A program made the translations under genes and the position numbers. The notes under the pieces are model-generated. The model did no database searches. It saw nothing but the letters and a program-made list of their open reading frames with translations, and was not told where the DNA came from. Positions 11,744 through 23,456 of a stretch of DNA of 64,000 bases are shown piece by piece (the first letter of the stretch is position 1; every line of letters starts with the position of its first letter). The stretch comes from Gautieria morchelliformis. Its lineage: Eukaryota > Basidiomycota > Agaricomycetes > Gomphales > Gomphaceae. The DNA is taken from NCBI GenBank assembly GCA_015179125.1, contig WHVA01000350.1, positions 59,692 through 123,691 on the forward strand, written 5' to 3'.

Positions 11744-13620
11744 TGTCAACATTGGATTTGGGCATTAATATCGCGTATTAGTGAACACGGCGAATGCCCA
11801 AATGGCTTGTGCGATAAGGTATGTAGTTCAGCGAATAAGGTAAAGCCAATAAAGATTATGAAGTAAGGGGGCTTCTCAAATGGAGCTTGCCCTGTCTATA
11901 GTCGAAGCAAAATAAGGGGTCGAATTGGGAAGGTCATGGGGCCAGTGATGAACCATCATACCAGTTACAGGATGTCAATTGTGGCGAATGATGTGAGTAG
12001 TGAATGGTCATTCAGCAAATCCAGTCAGTGGCGAATGGAATGAACATAGAGATGGAAGGATGAAAGGGAAAATAGGGGCCGAATAGCGTGCGCGATCTAG
12101 CGAATCGCCCAGCGAACAGTACCGGAGAGGTAAGGGTTAAGAAGTAAGAGGGTTACTCGAAAGGAATTCGCCCTGATCTACAGTCATAGCGAAATAGCCC
12201 ATGGCACTTGATGATGTAACGTGCAAGGTGTCACGGAAAGGTTGTCTAAGTAGCGACAATCCTTTCGTCGGCAAAGGCACTCCTTTGGAGCCCTTCGCTG
12301 ACAGCACAGAAAATAACTCGAAGGCTAAGGTAACAAAGATGAAGTATGAGAACTCACCAGTGATGCCTAAGTCCTCTTCTGGTCGAAGATAAAAATCTAC
12401 AGGAGAAGGCTCAAGAAGATGGTCACAGCGAGGTCAAGTTTGCACAAGATGGACGTATGATAATTAAACTGGAGAATATACATGCGAATGTAGACTACTT
12501 ATACCGAATGCTCATATGGTGCTAGCGAATAGGAAAGAGGCCATCTGGAGTCAGGGTTGGATAGGGGTGCGCGGTCAGGATACATAATAGATGAAATAGA
12601 CATACAATAGAATGGAAGAGGGGTGCGAACATGAAACAATGGAGAGGAAAGAGGGTGAAGGCCCCTATGTACGAAAACACGCCTTGGGACCTGCATATAC
12701 ACCACCCTGCATGGACTCTTCATCTGCTGGGTTGATCCCACATGACCTACGGGTAGGATGCCCCGTGAATGCATTCTGGCCATAGGAACACCCAAAGGGG
12801 GTTGAGTTGAGAAGATGTTGGGACCAGTGATGAACCATCAATCCGGGTAAAGGATGTCGATCGTGTTTGATGGCGTGCCTGCTGGCGAATGATACGAGTA
12901 GTGAATGGCCATATGGTGAATGTTGCAAATAGCGAATGGAGCGAGGAGTGAATGGAGCGAAGACGAGCAAACATGGAAGAGTGGTGAAAGGGACAACAGG
13001 GATAGCTGGGTACAAGAAAAGAATGAGTCGTGACAGCCTGCACCTCCTTGCAATTCATGATAGGACCAGTGATGAACCATCAATCCATGTAAAGGATGTC
13101 GATCATGTTTGATGGCATGGCTACTGGCGAATGATGCAAGTAGCGAATGGCCATTTGGCGAATGTGGCGAATAGTGACTTGAGCAAGGGGTGAATGGAGC
13201 GAAGCCGAGCGAACATGGAAGAGTGGTGAAAGGGAAAACAGGGATAGCTTGATACAAGAAATGAATGGGTCATGACAACTGTGTGGTGAAAACTTCAGCG
13301 AAGCTAATTCGTCCTGCCCTGCAGTGGTATGAGTCCCATTGAGTCCAACCTGCACGGAGGCTGCAACTGACACTATCCGAATGCACCCTGAGCATGTGGG
13401 TCTGTCATGGAGTGGGAGTTTAACAGATGATGGGTTCTATGATGGATGAGGGCTCCAACACCTGGCGTACTGGCAGGAATGATGCGAATAGCGAATGTGA
13501 AAGTAGTATGGCGATGAATATTTTGGCAAGATATTCGCTGGGTCGGGAAGCCGTTCACTGGTTGAGGGGGCCATTCGCTGTGTGTTGAGGGAAGATCCAC
13601 ACAATAAACGAATCATGACA
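11744..13620 (-). repeat. Family-A/B Gypsy 5' LTR, long variant with an internal tandem duplication
   Basis: Runs from TGTCAACATTGG to AATCATGACA, the same ends as the other family-A LTRs. Two tandem copies of about 240 bp (about 12815-13045 and 13070-13280) repeat the block that includes the GACCAGTGATGAACCATCAA sequence. A further diverged end-like block occupies 13290-13620. The predicted start-site sequence (reverse of 12460-12470) pairs with the adjacent primer-binding site at 9 of 11 positions. At 1.88 kb it is the longest LTR of the family here. Confidence 0.75.
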
Positions 13621-13843
13621 ACGATGAACACATGAATTTATGGCTTGCTACTTTACCCACAGATCGGGTATGGTACAGAAGTTCGGGCATCGACCACGTG
13701 CGGTCGATCAGGGATAGCGCGCCTATCGAGTGATGGCATCGGCCATGACGTCGACAGGCGCCAGGCCACAGGCACCGAGAGGGTGCAGGCACCAAACGCC
13801 ACAGAGAGTAATAGACTGCGCAGGAGCACAGGTACTGTGGAGT
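13621..13843. other. Unassigned 220 bp between two repeats
   Basis: No ORF with a recognisable domain, no terminal repeats and no match to other parts of the window. Probably the target DNA of the flanking repeats. GC content is higher than in the neighbouring LTRs. Confidence 0.4.
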
Positions 13844-14343
13844 GATTTGAGAATATCATCCACAGTACACACACTCAATTAGCTGCCCCACAGAAGAGGC
13901 ACAGAGACAGCAGCCCCATCACCAAGCCTAGCATTTATGCTAGGCAGGGCAGATTTAACTCCATTTTTCTATTTGAATTCCATGACACCATTGGCTGACT
14001 ATTATCCTAACATCATGTGGACAGGGGCTTTGTATGCTAAGTACAGATCTCTATTTCAAAGCCTAAGTAATCCTGATACTATCTCCATCACCCCATGACT
14101 TTATGACTATAAATTAGTCACCCCTTAGTTAAAAGTAGCTTTTCGACCCATCTGTCCAATATCTTGAACACTAGTAGTTACTATCAACATAGTATAAATA
14201 GCTAGTACAAATGTATGAACGAAATAATCGAGAATCGATTATTCTACCCCCTGAAACTACTGTGGTCTTGTTTGATAGCTACAGAGTCCAAATCTTGATA
14301 GTTTATTCCAAATCTTCGTTGAGGGTTCACTATCACTGGTTAC

Positions 14344-14566
14344 TGTAGAACGAAGGAGTAAATATGATCTGATATTCTACCTTGATCTCAAGTAGATCGT
14401 TCCTTTATATACAAATTATAATGTCCATTATATTACCAATCCCTTCGAGCTGCTGTGCCGATGCGATGCCGGCGCACCAGCAACCCGGGGTCGAGAGCGA
14501 TCTCGAACCTCCGGCTAAATGCGTGCCGGCTCTGCCTCGGCGGTGTTATCGTCCCGATTACTAACA
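14344..14566 (-). repeat. Copia-1 3' LTR
   Basis: TGTAGAACG...CTAACA on the plus strand. The polypurine tract lies just outside at 14567-14576 (CTCCCCCTCA on plus). The gag-pol stop lies inside this LTR. A TATA-like stretch (TTATATACAAAT on plus) is near 14405. Confidence 0.95.
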
Positions 14567-17500
14567 CTCCCCCTCAGCGAGAAGTCCCTTCGGTAAAATC
14601 CCAATTTCCCTAATAGATACCTATGTTGGTGCATGTCTAATCCCTTTGTAAATATGTCCGCTATGTTCTCCTTCGTTGGTACGTATGTAAGTGATGCCTC
14701 GTGAGAGGCCACTTTCTCACGGATAAAATGATATGCGACATTGATGTGTTTGGTACGCGCATGATACGTTGCGTCATGCGATAGTGTAATGGCGCCTAGA
14801 TTGTCTGATCGAAGTGACGTGGGCTGGGTTTGATCGATTCCAAGTTCCTCGATGAAACGTCTCAGCCAGATTAATTGCTTGGCGCCCTCGGTAAGTGCCA
14901 TGTATTCGGCCTCCGTGGTAGATAGCGCGATCGTTCGCTGCTTCTTCGAGCTCCATGCAATGGTTCCTCCTCCTAGCATAGCTACATAGCCACTAATAGA
15001 TAGTGCGTCGTTTCTATTAGCATAATCTGAGTCGACAAATATTTCGAGGTCGAGACCAGCGTCTCGTCGGAATGTTATGCCGTCGTCACGTGACCCTTTG
15101 AGGTACCTGAGCGCGTGTTTGATCGCCGTCCAGTGCTCGGGTCCATAAGTAGTAGTGAATTGGCTCAAGTGTTGTACGGTAAAAGCCAAATCAGGTCGCG
15201 TGCTGAGTGCTGCATACATGAGTGATCCGATCGCTTTGGCATAGGGTACTTCGGCAGTTGGACCTGTTGAGTCCATGGGTGTCGTGAGTTTGATCATTTT
15301 ATGCAGGGGTGTAGATACCGAATGAGCCGTTGTCATGTTGAATCGATCGAGTATGATGTCGATGTAATGTCCTTGAGACATGATTAGCGTTCCCTCATCC
15401 CTATTCCTCTCAACTCTAATTCCCAAGATTTTCTTCATTTCTCCTAAATCTGTTAAGGGGAATTTCCCATGAAGCTCCCCCTTGAGCTTAATCATCCCTC
15501 CTTTGGAGTCAGCAAATAGTCCAAAGTCGTCCACATATACTGATATGACTTCGATTGAGTCCTTATCTTGTCTGATGTAGACGCATTCATCGGCTGTACT
15601 TTGATGAAAGCCGAGGTCGAGTAATAATTTGCGTAAGCGCTGATGCCAAGCTCGTCCCGATTGTTTGAGTCCGTAGAGCGCTCTGTATATTCTTAGAACG
15701 CGTCCAGATCCATCATCAAATCCGTCGGGCTGGCGCATGTAGATCTCCTCATCTATAGTTGAATTGAGGTAGGCGCCTTTGACATCCATCATTTCGATTT
15801 CCCAATCGAGTGTGTTTGCGATCGCCAATAGAACACGTAGTGAATCGAATTTGACCACGGGTGAAGTTATCTCGTAGTAGTCCATTCCTGGCCTCTGTGT
15901 GAATCCTTGAGCCACGACCCTTGCTTTAGCCTTATCAAATTGTCCATCCGGTTGCGTTTTGACGGCGTATACCCATCGGCAACCGATAGCTATTCGTCCG
16001 GGTGGTAGTTCTGTTAATTCCCATGTTCTTAACGTTTTGTGTTGTTCCATCTCAATTTCCATCGCTTTCTCCCAGATCGGCGCATCATCACGTGATACCG
16101 CCGCTCTGTAATTCTCAGGTTCAGTGACGATTTCTCTCGTTATGTAAACCTGCTCGGTGCGTCCTGAATTATTCAGTTTCCGGTAATCCGGCCTTTGAGT
16201 GATACGCGCGCTCCGTCGGATCTCTGGAGCTGGCGCTTGTTCAGGTGGATCAGGAACGGGTGTCGTGTGGGGTGATGACGTCTGTGGGGTAGATGTGATC
16301 GGGTCCGGCACATGCTCGCGCGGTGAGTTCTCCCCCTCGAGCGGTGCCGTGTCATCATCGTCGTTGTCTGGGATAGGGTAGAGTCGGTTGTCATTTTCGT
16401 CGAATGTGATATTTCTCGAAATTTGAACATGTTTTGAGGCTTTATTGTAATACCTCCATGCTTTTGCATGTTCTGCTACTCCGACGAAGATGTGTTCTTC
16501 TGCCTTTGGATCAAGTTTAGCTCGTCGTTGATCCGGCACCATAACCCAACAATTTGTCCCGAATTCCTCTAGACGTGCTATGTTCGGCTTCTTGCCGAAT
16601 AGTGCCTGGAACGGCGTTGCGTCATCTCCAAGCGCTCGCGTGGGTGATCGGTTTTTGATGTAACACGCGTAAGCCACGGCCTCGGGCCAGAGTATTTTAG
16701 GCAGGTTCTTGGCAAATATCATTGCCCGTGCGTGCTCGAGTAAGGTTCGGTTGAGTCGTTCGGCGATTCCATTCTGGGCTGGGGAGTATGGAGCTGTGGT
16801 CTCCATGATAATGCCATATTTTGCACAAAATTCCTTGAAATTCTTATTGACATATTCCCCTCCATTATCTGAGCGAAACCTCTTCAGTTTCTGACCTGTT
16901 TGGGTCTCGAGGAATGCCTTGTACGTCTCGAAGTGTTTGAGCGCTTCGTCTTTGGTGCTCCCAAAATAGATGACCGTGTACCTGGATTTGATGTCCGTGA
17001 AAGAATAAAAATACTTTTCACGTGATGGTCCCTCGGTCTGGGCAGGTCCCCATACATCGGATACTGTCAGGTCACCGACCTGTTCTACAGTGTCCTCGGC
17101 TCTTTTGGGGAATGGCTCCACATGCCGTTTGCCTTGTATGCATGCCTTGCACTGGCTCGGCTCGTTTGACTCGTCGATCTCGAGTCCAGTAACTAGGTCG
17201 TTAGATTTCAACAATTTTATGGAGTTTATGTTGACGTGCCCTAGTATCCTGTGCCATTTATCCCATGACCGTCCCTTTGCCGCTGCGGCAAAGTCCCGTG
17301 CCTCGACTGATCGAGTGACCCGTGCCTTCATACAGAACAGCCGCCCGCGCTTCTGTCCCTGTGCAAAGGTAACTCCGGCGCGTGATTTGAATTCGACGCC
17401 GGTGCCTGAAAAAGTGGCTGTGTTGCCCTTATCAGTCAGACGCCCTACGCTGATAAGGTTGTTCGGCGCATCCGGTGCATGCTTGACGTCACGTAGTTCG

Positions 17501-18537
17501 ATCGTGTTCGTCTTGGCACCGATCTTGAATTCCATGTATATAGTGCCTCGGCCTTGTGTATGTAGTACCGCGCCGGGTGAAATTCCTTCGATTTCCGATG
17601 GTTCCTCGGCATAGCTAGCGAAATCATTTCGGCTTCGAGCTATATGTGTTGTTGCCGCTGAATCGGCTAGCCAGTCGGATGCAGATATAGCACTGTATGC
17701 TACCTCCTTAGATACAAATGCGAAGTCTTTTTCTTCTGCTTGTTTGACTGTTTCTTTGTTCCCTGATTTGAACCATTTCGGTGCTTGGCCTTCCTTGCCG
17801 CCACCTTTCGCCCAACAGTCCTTCACGTAATGACCCTTCTTGCCGCAATTTCGGCACTTTCCCTTTGTTGCTCCTGAGTCATCTTTCCTGGTCCTGTGAC
17901 GTTGCTGCGCCTTAAGCGCCGTCTGCCGTGCCGATCCAGCTTTCCGTGCTCGATCCTCATCGAGGACCCGAGCTATTAATATATCAGCTGTTGTCCCGGC
18001 TCCACTGGCGTTTACTGCCGTAATAAACGCCGACCAAGAATCTGGTAATGACGTCAGCAACGTGTTCGAGAACTCGGTGTCACTGATGTAATGCCCCCGC
18101 GCATTCAATTCCTGTTGAATGCCGCGGAGCTTGCGTACGTGCTCCTCCATGTTCGCGCCGTCCTCGGCAAGCGTCCGGAAGAAATCTCTTCGGAGATTTA
18201 CAATCCCCACTGCTCCCTTAGATTCGAATATAGCTTGTAGACTAGTCCATACAGCAAACGCAGACATCGTCTGATTGATGTAAACTAGTTGTTCATCGGC
18301 AACTCTGAGGCAAATCTCTTTTCTAGCCTTCTTGTCCTTCTTTCTCCAATCGTCGATCTCCTGCTGTTCGGTCGCAGTGACGTTGTCGGCATCTGCCGGT
18401 CTCGGTTCCGTCTCCCTGCCGATAGCCACGTCCCACAGATCTGAGTCATCGAGTATCCACTCGAGCCGCCGGCGCCATGCCGCGTAATTGTCCCCGTTCA
18501 AGGGATCGATCTTGTACGTGTTATTGCTACTCGACAT
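14515..18537 (-). CDS. Copia-1 Gag-Pol polyprotein
   Basis: 1340 residues, ATG at 18535-18537, no interruption. Gag (UBN2-like) covers about 1-215. A CCHC knuckle has C228, C231, H236 and C241. The protease active site is DSA at 292-294, where DSG is more usual, though DSA also occurs in Copia proteins. The integrase zinc finger begins WHRILGH, and the core has DVWGP, RSDNGGEY and AQNGIAERLNR for the D,D-35-E triad. RT follows with ARVVAQGFTQ and the YVDD box near residue 1000. RNase H ends the protein (VDSDYA, LSTTEAEYMAL). The order PR-IN-RT-RH is diagnostic of Ty1/Copia. The C-terminus reads about 50 bases into the 3' LTR. It would produce particles, cDNA and integration. Confidence 0.95.
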   Translation of the reverse strand: MSSSNNTYKIDPLNGDNYAAWRRRLEWILDDSDLWDVAIGRETEPRPADADNVTATEQQEIDDWRKKDKKARKEICLRVADEQLVYINQTMSAFAVWTSLQAIFESKGAVGIVNLRRDFFRTLAEDGANMEEHVRKLRGIQQELNARGHYISDTEFSNTLLTSLPDSWSAFITAVNASGAGTTADILIARVLDEDRARKAGSARQTALKAQQRHRTRKDDSGATKGKCRNCGKKGHYVKDCWAKGGGKEGQAPKWFKSGNKETVKQAEEKDFAFVSKEVAYSAISASDWLADSAATTHIARSRNDFASYAEEPSEIEGISPGAVLHTQGRGTIYMEFKIGAKTNTIELRDVKHAPDAPNNLISVGRLTDKGNTATFSGTGVEFKSRAGVTFAQGQKRGRLFCMKARVTRSVEARDFAAAAKGRSWDKWHRILGHVNINSIKLLKSNDLVTGLEIDESNEPSQCKACIQGKRHVEPFPKRAEDTVEQVGDLTVSDVWGPAQTEGPSREKYFYSFTDIKSRYTVIYFGSTKDEALKHFETYKAFLETQTGQKLKRFRSDNGGEYVNKNFKEFCAKYGIIMETTAPYSPAQNGIAERLNRTLLEHARAMIFAKNLPKILWPEAVAYACYIKNRSPTRALGDDATPFQALFGKKPNIARLEEFGTNCWVMVPDQRRAKLDPKAEEHIFVGVAEHAKAWRYYNKASKHVQISRNITFDENDNRLYPIPDNDDDDTAPLEGENSPREHVPDPITSTPQTSSPHTTPVPDPPEQAPAPEIRRSARITQRPDYRKLNNSGRTEQVYITREIVTEPENYRAAVSRDDAPIWEKAMEIEMEQHKTLRTWELTELPPGRIAIGCRWVYAVKTQPDGQFDKAKARVVAQGFTQRPGMDYYEITSPVVKFDSLRVLLAIANTLDWEIEMMDVKGAYLNSTIDEEIYMRQPDGFDDGSGRVLRIYRALYGLKQSGRAWHQRLRKLLLDLGFHQSTADECVYIRQDKDSIEVISVYVDDFGLFADSKGGMIKLKGELHGKFPLTDLGEMKKILGIRVERNRDEGTLIMSQGHYIDIILDRFNMTTAHSVSTPLHKMIKLTTPMDSTGPTAEVPYAKAIGSLMYAALSTRPDLAFTVQHLSQFTTTYGPEHWTAIKHALRYLKGSRDDGITFRRDAGLDLEIFVDSDYANRNDALSISGYVAMLGGGTIAWSSKKQRTIALSTTEAEYMALTEGAKQLIWLRRFIEELGIDQTQPTSLRSDNLGAITLSHDATYHARTKHINVAYHFIREKVASHEASLTYVPTKENIADIFTKGLDMHQHRYLLGKLGFYRRDFSLRGSVSNRDDNTAEAEPARI

Positions 18538-18609
18538 CGTTGATCGGTATTGAGTTGGTGGAGTATAGGGTGTAGTTGGAGTAAGCTAGATTTGTGGTAG
18601 TTTAGTTAT

Positions 18610-18626
18610 GCGCGGGGCCCATAACC
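18610..18626 (-). promoter_or_regulatory. Copia-1 primer-binding site
   Basis: Directly inside the 5' LTR the minus strand reads GGTTATGGGCCCCGCGC. The same word follows the Copia-2 5' LTR. It is complementary to an initiator-tRNA anticodon stem-loop rather than a tRNA 3' end, the arrangement known for Drosophila copia and yeast Ty5, which use a half-tRNA primer. Confidence 0.7.
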
Positions 18627-18849
18627 TGTAGAACGAAGGAGTAAATATGATCTGATATTCTACCTTGATCTCAAGTAGATCGTTCCTTTATATACAAATT
18701 ATAATGTCCATTATATTACCAATCCCTTCGAGCTGCTGTGCCGATGCGATGCCGGCGCACCAGCAACCCGGGGTCGAGAGCGATCTCGAACCTCCGGCTA
18801 AATGCGTGCCGGCTCTGCCTCGGCGGTGTTATCGTCCCGATTACTAACA
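18627..18849 (-). repeat. Copia-1 5' LTR
   Basis: Reads the same as 14344-14566 over all 223 bp by eye. As the 5' LTR of a minus-strand element it would drive transcription toward lower coordinates, through the gag-pol start at 18537. Confidence 0.95.
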
Positions 18850-18932
18850 GTTACTCTATACTACCTTAAAAGCGAATGCTTTTGATTTGGTTATCCCTTG
18901 GATCGACACCATCCTTCTGTCAACACGGTCAC

Positions 18933-19170
18933 TGAAAATGTCTTTGGGCTAAAGACAGTTATCTCAGTGAACGGCTATTTCACTGAGTATATAGTTAAGT
19001 ACCTAAAGACAGTTATCTATGGGGATATTGTAAGTAAACTGTCTGTTCAACGACAGGCAAGTCTCACCTCAGTGAACGGCTATTTCACTGAGGTGAGACG
19101 ATGTTCTACCGAGCTTATATAATAGCAACATGGTCCGTGCGTTCTCTGCTTACTAACACTAACGCTAACA
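18933..19170 (-). repeat. Copia-2 3' LTR
   Basis: Contains two copies of the 20-base word AGTGAACGGCTATTTCACTG, each a small hairpin because GTGAA and TTCAC pair, and two copies of CTAAAGACAGTTATCT. A TATA-like GCTTATATAATAG lies near the right end. Confidence 0.95.
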
Positions 19171-19177
19171 CTCCCCC

Positions 19178-22100
19178 TTAAGCTGAACGCACTCCAACGG
19201 ACATTCGAAGGCGAGCGAGCTGTGGAGCCGGCAGGGCCTTGGTGAGCATGTCCGCCGGCATGTCAGCGGTAGGGCAGTAGTCGATGGAGATCAGGCCGTG
19301 TTTGACCACATCGCGTATGAAATGGTATCGTACGTCGATATGTTTGGTGCGTGCCTTGAACTGATCATTTTTCGAGACTGATATCGCTGACTGGTTATCG
19401 CAGTACATGGTGACGGGCTGTGTGAGAGGACAGGCAATTTCAGCGATGAACATGCGAATCCACAGGCTTTCTTTCGTTGCGTGAGTGGCGGCTATGTATT
19501 CTGCTTCCATTGTGGATAACGCGACGACTGACTGCTTCTTCGAGCTCCAGGAAACGGCACCTCCGTCTATGGTGAACAGGTAGCCGGATATCGAATATCG
19601 ATGGTGCTGTGAGGCTCCATCGGCATCCGAAAACCCTTCGAGTCCGGTGTGTTCTTGTTTTCCTGGTTTCGCCCATGTCCACCGATTCCTGACACCGATC
19701 ACCAGCTTCTGGTCGATCGTTCCTTTCAGGTAACGAAAGACTCGCTTCACCTCTTCCCAATGAGGCCGTCCCGGATTCTGCATGAACTGCGACAGAAACA
19801 TGATGGCAAACATTATGTCCGGCCTCCTCCCTAGAGCTGTGTACATTAGGGATCCGATGGCTTCTCGGTATGGGACTCCCGGGACGGCTTCGTAGTGGCG
19901 CGGCGTTACAGGGCATTGGGCTAGGCTCAACTTGTGATGCGGGTCGAGTAGGGTCGACAGGCCCTTTGCATCTTGTAGTCCAAATCTTTCAAGTATCTTT
20001 GTGATATACGCGTGCTGCGAAAATGATATTGTTCGAGCCTTCCTGTCCCTTGCTACTTCGATGCCTAGCATCCAATGTAGGTCGCCTAGATCTTTGATTT
20101 TGAGCTCCTGGCTAAGCTCCCACTTAAACTTGCGGATTATTTCTCTCGTGCTTCCGGCAATAGTCATGTCATCGACGTCTGCAGCGACGAGTAGCGTGCT
20201 ATTGTCTTCCTGCTTAAGGAATACGGCATGTTCAACCCGGCATCTCCTAAACCGGAGTTTGAACATGATCGCACACAGGTGGTCGTACCACTCGTGCCTG
20301 GACTGTCTCAGTCCGTAGATCGCTCGTTTTAGGAGGCATATGTGGTTCTCTTTGCCTTGAACCTCGTATCCTCTGGGCTGGCGCATGTAGATGGTTTCCC
20401 TCAGCCGTGCATTGAGGTAGGCTCCTTCCACATCTGTCTGCTCCAATTCCCAATCATTTCTGACCGCCAGAGCCGCGATGATCCGGATTGCTGAGAGCTT
20501 CGCTGTCGGCGCGAAGGTCTCATTGTAGTCTATGCCTTCGACTTGCGTGAACCCCTCTACTTTTGCGGTTGACAAGGTTGCCGCTCGCGTCGTGTTTATA
20601 GTGGAGGACAATTCGACTTCCAACGATGTTCGCGTCCTTAGGTGGCTCTACCAGTACCCAGGTGCCAACCTCTTCGTGCTGTTTCAGCTCCTTTTTTATT
20701 GACGCGTCCCATTCTAGCCAATCGTCGAGTTTTCTAGCTTCTTCGACGTTCTTGGTGTCGTTTCCTGCGCTCTGTGCTGCCATCATTGCATACTCCATAT
20801 ACTCCCCCTCGAGCTCAGCGTCGTCACAGTCCGAATCGACGGTGCACTCGGAATCATGGAGGGCTGCGATGGCAGCGTTCTCTCTGGAGTCTTGGGGTGG
20901 GATTGGCATGCCACGCGGATACGCAGGTGCGTTCACACGTCCGGAGCTTGTGCCCTGGCCCTGAGCGATATCGCGGACATACGCTGACGGTTTGCGTATT
21001 ATATGTCCGCACCCTTGCTCGGGTTCCGTTGCAGGTTCAGGCGCCTCGAAACCTTCGAGCGGGTCTGCTTGGGGTGTTTGCGGGTGCAGAGGTAGCTCTT
21101 CGCTGGTACCTTCTTGCGGTAAGTCATGACTTTGGTTTGGAGCAACACGCTGACTGTGCTGTGTGCTCTCCCCCTCGTTCTCGGCCGATACATCACTCGG
21201 ACCAACGGTGACGTTATTATCGAACACAATATTGCGTTTGTCTGTCACTCGTTGTTTCCCCGGCCAATAGACTCGGTGAGCTAGACTTTGCCTGCTATAC
21301 CCAACCCAGCGTCCTTCGTCCACCTTCGCGTCAATTTTCCCGCGATCCTCCTTCAGCACCCAGACCTTGGCGCCCCATTCCGGTAAGTTAGACAAATCCG
21401 GTTTTTTGCTGAACATGAGCTCATAGGGGGTTTTCCCATCCAATTGGTACGTGGATGTGCGGTTTTTGAGCCAAACCGCGTGCTGAACGGACTCTGGCCA
21501 TAGAAATTTGGGTAAGTCGGCTGCGTAGTGCATGGCGCGTGCATGCTCGATCAATGTGCGGTTCAGGCGTTCCGCTACGCCGTTCTGTTCGGGCGTATCA
21601 TGGACAGTAAGGCTTCGTATTATACCTTTCGACTTCAAATGCTGATCGAACTCCTCGGATAGATATTCTCCCCCTCGGTCACTTTGAAGTCGTTTGACTT
21701 TCCCGCCATGCTGTGTCTCTATCCACGCCTCGTACTGCTTGTAGCAAGTGAGTACTTCACTTTTTCTTTTCATTGGTTCGATGCGTGACCAACGAGTGAA
21801 GTCGTCAGTAAAACTGACAAAGTATTCCCTCCCGTCGTAGCTCTGAGGTGTGGTAGGTCCCCATACATCGCTGTGTATCTTTTCACCGAGCTTTGTAGCT
21901 CGCGGCCCTATCCTTTCCCTAGGAATCGGTTTGCGCGTCATTTTCCCTTGCGCGCATGACGTGCAGAACGTAGGTACGCTCTTCTTGTCTACTTCGATGC
22001 CGGTGATAACGCCTTTAACCACGAGGCTTTTTATAGCGCATGGGGAGATGTGACCCATCCGGCGATGGAGCTCGTCGATGGTGAGGACCTTCTGCACGGC

Positions 22101-23456
22101 GTTAGCCGATTCTGTAGGTGGTGCGTGTTCCACCTTGTACAGTCCATCTCTGAGCGGTATCTTGCCCACAGTTGTGCCTTTCGCGTCTCGGATTGTGCAG
22201 TGTTGATCGCGTAGCAATACGGCGAATCCGGCTTTATCACATCGCACTAGCGATATCAATGTGAATGCCAAGTCCTGGCAGTAAAGTACGTCCTTCAGCG
22301 TTATGTGCGTCATTGTTTTCCCATTCGGGATGACCACACGCATGTCTCCAATGCCGGTCACGGTGAAGATCGTCTGTTCGGCTGCGGCAATTCTACGGGG
22401 TGGGATCTCTTTGAAGGTGGTGAACCGATGGCGATCTGGGGACATGTGAGTCGAGGCTCCCGAGTCGTAGACATCGACTTCGGTTCCTTTGTGCTTGCTA
22501 CTCTCCCGAGAGAGTATGTGACCGGCGAATGTGGTGGTGAAGGCCCACTCGCTGTCTTCGGTCACGGCATTTACTGACTCGCTCCCCTTCTTTTTATCAC
22601 TGTCCCTCTCCTTTTTCCCTTTTGATCTACAATCAGCTTTTATATGCCCCTTTTTTCCGCATTTCCAGCACTCAATATCAGACTTCCCGGCATTGTTAGA
22701 GCTGTCGGTGCATCTGCCTTTTCCACGACCCTTCGCAGCTGTGAGTGCGCTCTCGGTAGCCTTGAGCTGCTGTTCCTCGATCTTGAGCCGCTCGAATTCA
22801 TCCAGTAGACTCTGAACGACCGTATCGGGTGTGAGTGTGACTTGCGCGTGCGTAGCTGACAACGAGATAGCGTTGATGAGTGGTCGGTACCCTTTTGGCA
22901 ACGATCCTAGAATCACAGTGACAAGGTCGTCGTCGGTAAGGCCTGCATCCATTCCAGCTAACTGCTCTTGCATTTTCATGAGAGCTTCGAGGTGGGTGCG
23001 AACATTCGACTCGTCCTCACACTTCATCTCGTACATCCTGCGCCGTATATCGACCTTGACCGTGAGAGCTCTACTCTCGTGCTTTGCACATATCGCCTCC
23101 CAGATTTCCTTCGCTGAACTGAGCTTCCGAACCTCTATTAAGAGTGAGTCCGGTATTGTCGTGAAGATCTGTGCAGTAATTAAGGCCTCACGTTGGTGAT
23201 ATTCATCCCAACGCTTCTCTGCCCTCTCGAGTGCCTGCTCATCGTCCTCATCCAGGACCTGGTTCGGAGGGTACGTTGGGATCGGGGCTGGTATCCGAGC
23301 TGTGCCATCGAGGTGTCGTAGCACACCCTTGTTTGCCGCGAGGGTAGCCCTCGTCTGTATCTTCCACGTTACCCAGTTCGACCCATCCCGGGCGAGCTTG
23401 GGAACTGCGAAGGACTTTGCGCCGCTGGTAGGTACTATACTATCAGCGGGGCCCAT
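19178..23456 (-). pseudogene. Copia-2 Gag-Pol, two frames split by a small deletion in RT
   Basis: The first frame (23456 down to 20520, 978 codons) holds Gag, a CCHC knuckle (CWKCGKKGHIKADC, near residue 265), protease with YDSGAS, the integrase HHCC finger (HRRMGH ... CTSC) and the D,D-35-E core (SDVWGP, SDRGGEY, EQNGVAERLNR). The second frame (20623 down to 19178) holds RT from GFTQVEG onward, a DVDD catalytic box and RNase H (LSTMEAEYIA). At the join near 20555 the conserved R-LVAQ-GFTQ motif lacks the LVAQ codons (12 bases replaced by one), shifting frame. The rest of both frames is clean, so this is the only lesion I see. Confidence 0.9.

Larger units (their letters stand above)
14344..18849 (-). 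mobile_element. Copia-1, full-length Ty1/Copia element with intact gag-pol, TSD GTTAC
   Basis: Two 223-bp LTRs (14344-14566, 18627-18849) read as identical and are flanked by GTTAC at 14339-14343 and 18850-18854. In the minus direction the order is: LTR, primer-binding site, uninterrupted 1340-codon polyprotein, polypurine tract GAGGGGGAG, LTR. Identical LTRs and an intact ORF mean a very recent insertion, and this copy may still be able to move. Confidence 0.95.

Noticed and set aside
12499..13600. Many overlapping 75-140 codon minus ORFs
   Set aside because: They are readings of the GC-skewed LTR; the same readings recur at other LTR copies (36900, 41000, 45600) with frameshifts, as expected for non-coding repeats.
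14382..18847. Two identical 60-codon ORFs (14382-14564 and 18665-18847)
   Set aside because: They lie inside the two Copia-1 LTRs and are identical only because the LTRs are.
20999..23199. Plus-strand ORFs of 90-145 codons opposite Copia-2
   Set aside because: Antisense shadows of the clean gag-pol frame; no motifs.
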